A DNA stretch of 58,790 nt from a virus. Below are positions 51,883-58,790 of the stretch, one piece after another. Position 1 is the first letter of the stretch, and every line of letters begins with the position of its first letter. The position numbers and the translations under genes are program-made. The notes under the pieces are model-generated. The model had not been told where the DNA came from. It made no database searches and worked only from the letters and a program-made list of their open reading frames with translations. The stretch lies in the IMG/VR virus record IMGVR_UViG_3300046028_008523, positions 1-58,790 of that record; one strand, written 5' to 3'.

Positions 51883-53808
51883 TTATTTTAATTTTTTGTA
51901 AATTCCGTTTTTGTAACTAGGAATATTATTAATTAGTTCACTTACGGGTAAGTCGTATTGAATCGGTTCCTGCTTACCTGTTTCCTTATTGAACTGAGTA
52001 TCTTGTACACCATTGCGGTATAAGAAGTAAGTAAGTTGAAGATCTTTTCCTGAGCGCTCTCGTGAGTTTTCTATGTTTAAATTTGGAGCAGCACTAACAC
52101 CATCCCCTATTTGAAATTGTCTTCCCGTAGTTTTACCTCTTGTATAAATGTCTTGGTATGATTCACCCATTGCTTTGTTTTGTGTATATCGCTCTTGGTC
52201 CTGATCCACAATTACGTATTGCTTACCATTTTTAGGTATAGTAAGTCCTCCTCTTGGAACAAAAGGTTGCGGCACTATGTATTTAACATCTTGAGATACT
52301 TCAGTGCCATTAGAAGATGATGTCTTATTCATTAATAGATCACTGCCTTCTATTCCAGCTGCTTCAGCAGTCATTTGATTACCAGTGCCTAACTCATATA
52401 CTTGTACTGATTTAGGAGATTGCACTAACGCCGAGTACGCAGAAGTCATAAGTTCTTTACCGCCATTATCATAAGGAATAGTAAGTGCTATAGGTTCAGC
52501 TCTTTGATGGTTCTTAATATCGGTATTGTAATCATTGATTACACCAGCATCAAAATTCTTTGTCCAGGTCGCATCCTTACCATACTTAGTGTCATAGATT
52601 GCTTTTGCTTGCGATGGGTCTTTATGTAAGCCCGCTATATGATCCTGTATAAAAGCTTGAGCTAATTGTGGCATAATACCTCTCTCACGAACTAACTCAG
52701 GATCAGCTAGTACTTTAGAAAGATTTTGTTGGCGCTTGTAACGTTCTGATGAGCTTTCTTCGATTTGGTAGTTAAATAGATTGCCATACGAAGATCCTGA
52801 TAAAGCAGTGTTATTAGGTCTGTAGTTTACGTCTTTAAACATAGCGTCTTGGTCTAGTGGTTTATACGGCGTTACATTTTCTACTGTAGATAGAAAATTA
52901 TATCTCGGAGTAAAATCTTCTTTTAATCTAGCATCTTGACGATCTTGATTGTACTTAGCAAGTGAGAGTGGATCACGCTCTGATTTTTGAAGATCCTCTA
53001 CTTCATCAGTTGCAAGTTCTTTACCTCGTGCAGCAGCGTACGCTGAAAGATAAGTTCCTACAGCTGCAGGATCTTGACCATTAAATCTAAGCTTCTGCTC
53101 TAAGTAACCAGTAAGTTTTTGGTTCCCGTTTAATCCTTGTTCAAATGCAGCAGTAAGTCGTTCAGCACTTACTTGCTTATGTGATTCAGTTACTTCAGTT
53201 TGTAATCCATTCTTAAAGACAGTTCGTGTTTTCTTATATGAGTTAGGGCCCACAGTGGGTTTAACTATTTGAATAATATCGTTAGGATTAACATACTCAG
53301 CTATTTCTTCTAGGCCATTAGAGATATCATTGTAAGTGCCATATTCATTTTTTTGACCTGTTCCTTGAAATCCTTGTAAGAAATAATTTCGTGCAACATC
53401 GTAATCCTCAGCAAGTATTTCTTTCTTCTCTAAGCGTTTTTGTTGACGCTCATTCCAACCTAAATAACTATCATAGTTAGATTGTATAGCAGAAGCTTCT
53501 CCACCTTTGCCAAAGTCACGCTTCATTGCAGACTGCACTTCGTACAATGCATTTGTAGCTTTGGAGTAATCTCCTTTGTAAGCAGCAACAGTATTATCAA
53601 TCTGTTTAGCATACTTTTCTTGTAACTCATTTGCACGTGCACGATCTTGTGGCAGTGCGTCTATAAGAGTATTTTTTAGTTGGTCTGCTAGTAACTTGTT
53701 AGCATCATGCCGTTTCTGCAATACTGCAAGTACTGATGATAAAGCTGGAATGTTTGGCTTATCTAAATCAAACGTGTAGGGAGTAAAATTAGTATATCTA
53801 TTTACCAT
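51883..53808 (-). CDS. Virion-associated protein of unknown function
   Basis: 641 residues, ending 1 base before the giant gene begins, so translation is probably coupled. The first 150 residues are helical and charged (LQEKYAKQIDNTVAAYKGDYSKA), then a Gln/Asn/Lys-rich body with strand-rich C-terminal part (FVPRGGLTIPKNGKQYVIVDQ). Its place in the block suggests an internal or tail-associated virion protein. Confidence 0.7.
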   Translation of the reverse strand: MVNRYTNFTPYTFDLDKPNIPALSSVLAVLQKRHDANKLLADQLKNTLIDALPQDRARANELQEKYAKQIDNTVAAYKGDYSKATNALYEVQSAMKRDFGKGGEASAIQSNYDSYLGWNERQQKRLEKKEILAEDYDVARNYFLQGFQGTGQKNEYGTYNDISNGLEEIAEYVNPNDIIQIVKPTVGPNSYKKTRTVFKNGLQTEVTESHKQVSAERLTAAFEQGLNGNQKLTGYLEQKLRFNGQDPAAVGTYLSAYAAARGKELATDEVEDLQKSERDPLSLAKYNQDRQDARLKEDFTPRYNFLSTVENVTPYKPLDQDAMFKDVNYRPNNTALSGSSYGNLFNYQIEESSSERYKRQQNLSKVLADPELVRERGIMPQLAQAFIQDHIAGLHKDPSQAKAIYDTKYGKDATWTKNFDAGVINDYNTDIKNHQRAEPIALTIPYDNGGKELMTSAYSALVQSPKSVQVYELGTGNQMTAEAAGIEGSDLLMNKTSSSNGTEVSQDVKYIVPQPFVPRGGLTIPKNGKQYVIVDQDQERYTQNKAMGESYQDIYTRGKTTGRQFQIGDGVSAAPNLNIENSRERSGKDLQLTYFLYRNGVQDTQFNKETGKQEPIQYDLPVSELINNIPSYKNGIYKKLK

Positions 53809-53811
53809 AAT

Positions 53812-56800
53812 TTAATAAACTTTTCCTCCTGTTTTCTTTTTTACTGTATTGCCATACACATTAGGGTACAATGCTTTAAGTAATTCAAGTTGATCAATTG
53901 CACTCTTACGTTCATCCATAGCACGTCCGAAATTAGAAAGAGTGTTAAAAGCTGTATCCTTAGCATTGTTTTGTGCTCCAAGATCTCTTGCATCTAACTC
54001 ATTCTTATATTGAGCAAGTTGTACGTTTTGCCCTTGACGTTGCGCTAACCGATTCTCATAATCTATGTTAGCAGTTCTGTTCATATCACTCGTCTGAGAG
54101 ATAACTTGGTTATCTGCGCTAAGCTTAGAAGCATATAAAGAATTATTAATAGCACGTCTAGTGTTAACAGATCCAGCATCAATAGAGTTCCGAGCTTGTG
54201 CATAATTTGATTGATTTTGTTGTAATGCTTGATCTGCTGCGTAATAGTTCTTAGATATCGGAGTTGTAATTTGATAGTCCTTATTAGCTGGAGATTTTCC
54301 CATAGAGCGAATCATTTGAGAAGCAGCCGAAATACCTTGTAACGCAGTTCCTGCTGAGACACCTAATCCTCTATCAGTAGTGTTGACATCTTTAGATGCA
54401 TTTGGAACTACAGGAATAGTAATGCCTTTAATATTAGGAACCCCATTAGCATTTAAATTACGTCTTCTATTATTTTGTAATTCAAAAGCTCCAGTGACTG
54501 AGGCAGGATCTATAATTTGCCCTGTAAGTGGATCTCGTTCTGAAACAGGTAATCTTTGATTTAACGACGTAAGAGATGGGATTGTTGGAGTTACTCTCGA
54601 AGCAAGCGCTCTACTACTCTGTGTGTAACCACTTATTTTTTGTCCAGCGGAGTTATTCCAAGTAGTTAAATTAGCATTATCTTTATTAATATTTCTAGCC
54701 GGTAAAGACAGATTGTAAGTGTTACCAATAGCTTTATAAGCAGCTTCTGTTTTTGATCCCCATTTACCATCAGGAGTGATAGCAAAACCATTGTTAGAAG
54801 CCCATGTTTGAAACTTTTTAAGTTCTTCCCCATTAGGAATTGGGCCCCCAGCAGCCATTGCTACTTCATTATTTTGCGGCTGTCTTAGTCCCATCTGAGT
54901 CGCCATTTCTTCTTGTATTTGGGTTATTGTATCTAGATCTTTATTTAATCTGGTAATAGTTGCTTTATCTACGGGTGTTCCACGTTTACTAAGTTTTTCT
55001 ATAAGCTTTTCAGACTTAGAAGCATCTTGTGCAAATGTCTTACCTGTAAGAGGGTTAGTGAGTTTATTAGATAACACCATATTACCGCGCACTACTTCAC
55101 CATCATCTAAGTGAACTTTAGTATCACCCATTTGATATTGATTACCATCAGTCATATGCGCATTACCATTTACTTGCACTGCATTATTAGATAACCTAGT
55201 ATCAGTATCTCCAACCATTTTAGTACCAGACATGTGTGATAATGCACCGCCAGACGCAGCATAATTATCATAGTTCTTAGTCCCAACTTGTTGAAAAGCC
55301 TCGCTAATATCTTGTCCAGGCAATGCTTGCTTAGGAGCCATCGCCCTACCAGAAGCATTAATTGCCATACTTCCTAATGCGCCTATCCCAGGTATCATGC
55401 CTGCGATACCTTGAACAACTGGATTAGAAGCAAACTTTCCTAACTGTTGCCCAAATGAAGTTTCTGAAGCTTTCTTTTGTGCTGCTATTGCTTCAGGAGT
55501 AACTGGTAATCCTACTGGGGAGTAAGGAAGTTCTCCACCTGCAGCCTGCTTACGGTACATATTTGGGTATGCTTGACGAGGCTTTCCTGTAGTAGAGTCA
55601 AATATCATTTTTTGACCCTTGTAATCTTCAGTGTTCCATGAAGGTAGACTTACAGGATTTAGTGAACCACCAGTTTTATATTTTTTTGTTTTCATTTGTT
55701 CGTTGTCTAAATAAATTCTATCATATATTTCAAAAGGTTTTCCCATAATGTTAACATCATTAACTAGTCCTTTTGGGTTTAAGTCGTATTTGTCATAATA
55801 GGAAACATAGTCGCCTTTTGCATCTTTTCCTCTAGAAACAGTGAAATTGCCTAAAGCCATAGCAGGATCATCGCCAGCAGTTGAGTTTTTTATAGAAGCT
55901 TCTGCAAATCTTGCATTAGGGATACTATCGCCTGTTACATAATCTGCTGATCCTATTATTGCGTTTTTTCCAAGTGGCAAATCTTTACCCGCAGCTAAAA
56001 TACTTTTTTGAAAATTAGGGTCTTTAATATTGTAATAAAAATCTATCTGTTCTTTTGATACACTAGGTTTATAATCAGACACACCAAACTTTTTATTTTC
56101 TCCTGGGAGCCCTAAAAATAAATTTAATGCATCTTCTTCACTTGGTTCTCGTTTACCATAAAGTGTGGTGTTTAAACCTGTGCCATTATTATTATAATAA
56201 GATGCGTGATCTGCTGAAGCTTTACGTAATTCAGGATTCCCTAAAACGTCTGTTAAATGGGAAGCATCTCCTGTAGGAATTAATGTTCTACCACCTGAGC
56301 TTTTTAAGCTTTCCGAATAAGCATCTAATAGATCAAGTTTTTGAAAAGAATTTAAGTCTTCAACTCTAGAAACTTTTGGTATTCCAACAGCGCGTAACCC
56401 TATATCACCTTGATCTTTTTTGAAAGCTTGAAAAGCTTCATAAATTTCATTTGTATATTTGTCATTTAACTCTTTAACTTTAGGAGAAGCATTAAGATTT
56501 TTATCTAAACCAGATTCAAATTCTTTACTATTAAACCTATTATGTCCTTCAGCAATACGTTTTAGTGTGCCAAAATTTACATCGTATTCGGCAACATCCT
56601 TAGGCGTTATACTATTAAATAATGATTTTGCTAAAGTTTTTTCTTTTTTTCCTTGTGCCGCTTGTTTTGGAAGAATCCCATTTTTTTCCATATACATATT
56701 TGCATATTCAGATCCGCCTGTATCTCCCATACTTGCTCTATTAATAGAACCATTTGTTACTGTAGGTGAATAGGTAGAAGAGGCTGGGATCCTATTTTCA

Positions 56801-56955
56801 GCTTCAACAGCCTTCTTAGTAAGTGGCCCATAGATTCCATCTATCTTACCTTTGTAAAGTCCTTGTTCTTTCAACTGCTTTTGCAATGCTTTAGTCTCTT
56901 CAATAGGCCCGCCCTTCGCATACTTAGACATCTTCTTATCTATTCCTATTTTCAT
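53812..56955 (-). CDS. Virion protein with two peptidoglycan-binding domains
   Basis: 1047 residues. N-terminal PG-binding domain at about 22-54 (LQKQLKEQGLYKGKIDGIYGPLT) and a second copy at about 706-745 (FQTWASNNGFAITPDGKWGS). Between them is a Gly/Ala-rich hydrophobic segment near 500-535 (VVQGIAGMIPGIGALGSMAI) and a region at about 590-640 with HMTDGNQYQMGDTKVHLDDGEVV, seen in proteins of crAss-like virions. The C-terminal part is Gln/Asn-rich and helical. It would contact the cell wall during entry. It overlaps the next upstream gene by 20 bases. Confidence 0.75.
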   Translation of the reverse strand: MKIGIDKKMSKYAKGGPIEETKALQKQLKEQGLYKGKIDGIYGPLTKKAVEAENRIPASSTYSPTVTNGSINRASMGDTGGSEYANMYMEKNGILPKQAAQGKKEKTLAKSLFNSITPKDVAEYDVNFGTLKRIAEGHNRFNSKEFESGLDKNLNASPKVKELNDKYTNEIYEAFQAFKKDQGDIGLRAVGIPKVSRVEDLNSFQKLDLLDAYSESLKSSGGRTLIPTGDASHLTDVLGNPELRKASADHASYYNNNGTGLNTTLYGKREPSEEDALNLFLGLPGENKKFGVSDYKPSVSKEQIDFYYNIKDPNFQKSILAAGKDLPLGKNAIIGSADYVTGDSIPNARFAEASIKNSTAGDDPAMALGNFTVSRGKDAKGDYVSYYDKYDLNPKGLVNDVNIMGKPFEIYDRIYLDNEQMKTKKYKTGGSLNPVSLPSWNTEDYKGQKMIFDSTTGKPRQAYPNMYRKQAAGGELPYSPVGLPVTPEAIAAQKKASETSFGQQLGKFASNPVVQGIAGMIPGIGALGSMAINASGRAMAPKQALPGQDISEAFQQVGTKNYDNYAASGGALSHMSGTKMVGDTDTRLSNNAVQVNGNAHMTDGNQYQMGDTKVHLDDGEVVRGNMVLSNKLTNPLTGKTFAQDASKSEKLIEKLSKRGTPVDKATITRLNKDLDTITQIQEEMATQMGLRQPQNNEVAMAAGGPIPNGEELKKFQTWASNNGFAITPDGKWGSKTEAAYKAIGNTYNLSLPARNINKDNANLTTWNNSAGQKISGYTQSSRALASRVTPTIPSLTSLNQRLPVSERDPLTGQIIDPASVTGAFELQNNRRRNLNANGVPNIKGITIPVVPNASKDVNTTDRGLGVSAGTALQGISAASQMIRSMGKSPANKDYQITTPISKNYYAADQALQQNQSNYAQARNSIDAGSVNTRRAINNSLYASKLSADNQVISQTSDMNRTANIDYENRLAQRQGQNVQLAQYKNELDARDLGAQNNAKDTAFNTLSNFGRAMDERKSAIDQLELLKALYPNVYGNTVKKKTGGKVY

Positions 56956-58790
56956 AATTAGTAGTTATTAAATCTGTTGTTAATTTTATATTCATTGGGT
57001 TAGTAAAAAAGAAGCGAAGCCCTAAGTAATAATCTCGTAATCGTGCTTGCTCAAACTCTGAGGTAAAAGGATCTATATTTGAAATGTTTACTACTTTATC
57101 TATATAAGGAGTGTTTTTTACATCGTCCCACGAATAGGACCATATAGGATTGTTCTTATCTATCACTAAGTCACGGAGATCGTTGATTCGATACAAATTA
57201 TCTATCTTAGATACATAAGCATTAGAAGTATTAGATATTGAAAAAGCTTCTGCTAATGTAAGATCCTTATATCCAGTAGATTGGTAATCATTGTAGCCAA
57301 TGAGGCCGGAGAAGGTAGCCGGATAATTTTTATAAGTAAGTTTGTTGCCATCGTACAGTTTAGCTTTTGAAGAATAATAAATAGAAGAAAACACCTTAGC
57401 ATTTATTGGATCATGCTTAGCAATTATATCTACAATGTGTGGATACTTAATCCCATAGAATGTTTGAAAATTTCCAGTATTGTGTTTATAAATTCCATTA
57501 GAATAAAACGTGTTGTAATCATTCATCATATAATAAGGCGAGTAAGAATGGAAAGATACCCAAGAATTTGTAATGAATGAATACGAGATAGTGAAAGAAT
57601 GATCTTCAAAATAAAGTGAATTATCTAAAAATACTTCAGTAGGAGTGCCGGATGAATTATTGTAATAGAATTTCTCACCATCACTCCAGAGTGTAAGCGG
57701 AGTAATTATTGAGGTAGTAGTAGAAGTCTGGAATAAAGACACATACTTACTAGCAATCTTATAATCTTTTTTGTGAACAATTACTCTTTTAAATCGAGGG
57801 TCGTATGCCATAGTATAACCAATAGTATGAATAGGACTATACGGAGTGTAACTATAACCAGTAAGTTCTTTGACTTGTGTTTTTAATTTAAAGCTTCCAT
57901 TTTCTTCCCAAAAGTTTCTCATTGATTGCAACGCAAGATCATTAATGTTAGAAGTAAGCAAGAATGGGCGACCTGAGAGAGAGTCAATATAGAAAAGCCC
58001 AAACTCTGTTTGTACGCGATCTTTAAAAGCTTGTATACCACCAAGTGCGAAGTCAGGTGATTTAAGAGACTTAAAAGGAAGAGAAAGAATATCTCCTGTT
58101 CCTAAGTAAGTAGTGTTTCCTGATGCTTGGATTGTCTGTGGGCGAAGAAAAGCTTTATATAGTGTTTGCGGAGTTCCTACATATGCCTCATCAAAAGCAA
58201 TAAATAAATCTGTTATACCACCTGTAACGGCTGGGATATCTCGATAGTTGTTTATTTTAAATTGCCTTAATAAGTCAGTTACATTTTCTGTATTATCTTC
58301 TTGAGAATATGCGATTCTAAATGGTGTGTCTTCTATGCAAAGATTACAAAAATCGTAAGTTGCATCCATAGGAAAGTATGGTCGATCTGATAAAATATTA
58401 GAATACTTTTTATCTAATACATAACTTTCTGGATAAAACAATGGAAACGATGCTTCTAATTCATAATACTTTGTAGGAACATATTTACGTATAATTCTAT
58501 AATCATGTCCAGTAAAGTTAATATACTTATACTTACCTTCATTATTAGTAGATCTGGCTTCTATGTTTAAACGATAGTCAAACTTACCAGTTACAAAATC
58601 AGCCCATGTATCAAATGCAGTTGGAGGAGAGCCATCAGGAGTCCAATAGTTTTCTATTGTATCAAAAAAAACGCCATAAGCATTTCCACCGTTAAGTGTT
58701 ACAGGGGATTCCGTAAAGTTAGGAGTTGCACATAATCTTTTGTACGTAATAATATTCAAGTCTGTAAATACTTCTTTTGTTGTTTTCAGT
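56936..58790 (-). CDS. Virion structural protein, 5' end outside the window
   Basis: At least 617 codons. A TTG exists at 58757-58759, but the frame stays open upstream to the window edge with coherent residues, so the true start lies beyond 58790. Rich in Tyr, Phe, Asn and Asp with alternating strand patterns and a Cys pair (CNLC), typical of large beta-rich tail or muzzle proteins. Gene order next to the PG-binding protein and giant polymerase fits a tail-associated protein of crAss-like phages. The exact role is not identified. Confidence 0.7.
   Translation of the reverse strand, partial: LKTTKEVFTDLNIITYKRLCATPNFTESPVTLNGGNAYGVFFDTIENYWTPDGSPPTAFDTWADFVTGKFDYRLNIEARSTNNEGKYKYINFTGHDYRIIRKYVPTKYYELEASFPLFYPESYVLDKKYSNILSDRPYFPMDATYDFCNLCIEDTPFRIAYSQEDNTENVTDLLRQFKINNYRDIPAVTGGITDLFIAFDEAYVGTPQTLYKAFLRPQTIQASGNTTYLGTGDILSLPFKSLKSPDFALGGIQAFKDRVQTEFGLFYIDSLSGRPFLLTSNINDLALQSMRNFWEENGSFKLKTQVKELTGYSYTPYSPIHTIGYTMAYDPRFKRVIVHKKDYKIASKYVSLFQTSTTTSIITPLTLWSDGEKFYYNNSSGTPTEVFLDNSLYFEDHSFTISYSFITNSWVSFHSYSPYYMMNDYNTFYSNGIYKHNTGNFQTFYGIKYPHIVDIIAKHDPINAKVFSSIYYSSKAKLYDGNKLTYKNYPATFSGLIGYNDYQSTGYKDLTLAEAFSISNTSNAYVSKIDNLYRINDLRDLVIDKNNPIWSYSWDDVKNTPYIDKVVNISNIDPFTSEFEQARLRDYYLGLRFFFTNPMNIKLTTDLITTNYENRNR

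Noticed and set aside
58757-58759. TTG as start of the last minus-strand gene
   Set aside because: The frame remains open with coherent residues to the window edge, so the gene is cut by the boundary.
1-58790. Stop-codon recoding, as known in some crAss-like phages
   Set aside because: Genes end at TAA, TAG and TGA in normal contexts and long frames read through without internal stops.
1-58790. CRISPR arrays or insertion sequences
   Set aside because: No regularly spaced repeats, transposase genes or terminal inverted repeats were seen; the only mobile elements are the two introns.

Overview
The window looks like part of a tailed phage genome of the crAss-like group (Crassvirales), whose hosts are Bacteroidota. 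Two things support this. The first is the gene set: a family A DNA polymerase with proofreading domain, a DnaB-type helicase, a CHC2/TOPRIM-type primase, an SF2 helicase, a Sak4-like recombination ATPase, uracil-DNA glycosylase and PD-(D/E)XK nucleases. The second is a block of very long virion genes on the opposite strand, one of which carries a D-F-D-V-D motif in the context expected of the virion RNA polymerase of crAss-like phages. All genes read through with the standard bacterial code.

Layout. (1) About 1-5500, plus strand: a region dense in structured RNA, with small membrane or lipoprotein genes between a long non-coding region (285-795), two tRNA-like 3' modules, two more conventional tRNA candidates and several stable hairpins. 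A glucosaminidase-type cell-wall hydrolase lies here. (2) About 5500-11430, plus strand: unrecognised proteins, a second cell-wall hydrolase and a membrane-anchored MoxR-like AAA+ ATPase. (3) About 11430-14940: small AT-rich unknown genes, a LysM lipoprotein and an M15-like peptidase. (4) 14970-18025: a DNA polymerase gene in three exons, split by two group I introns, the second carrying a LAGLIDADG endonuclease gene. (5) 18010-32376, plus strand: membrane proteins and the replication, recombination and repair genes, mostly overlapping by a few bases as in a tightly coupled operon. (6) A bidirectional terminator at 32397-32436 separates these from the minus-strand virion block (32444 to the window end), with genes of 1436, 5044, 641 and 1047 codons and one that runs out of the window.

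How the parts fit. On the family model, the minus-strand proteins are packaged or tail-associated; the 5044-residue protein (helicase, HExxH metallopeptidase-like motif, RNA polymerase) would enter the cell with the DNA and transcribe early genes. The plus-strand genes then replicate, recombine and repair the genome and remodel the envelope. The most notable new signals are: a textbook -1 frameshift signal (G GGA AAC at 19485-19491 plus a stem-loop) that would fuse two zinc ribbons to a membrane protein; the repeated tRNA-like 3' module on non-coding RNAs; the large structured RNA near the left end; and the two introns at polymerase active-site motifs. Function calls rest on motifs read by eye, without database searches.
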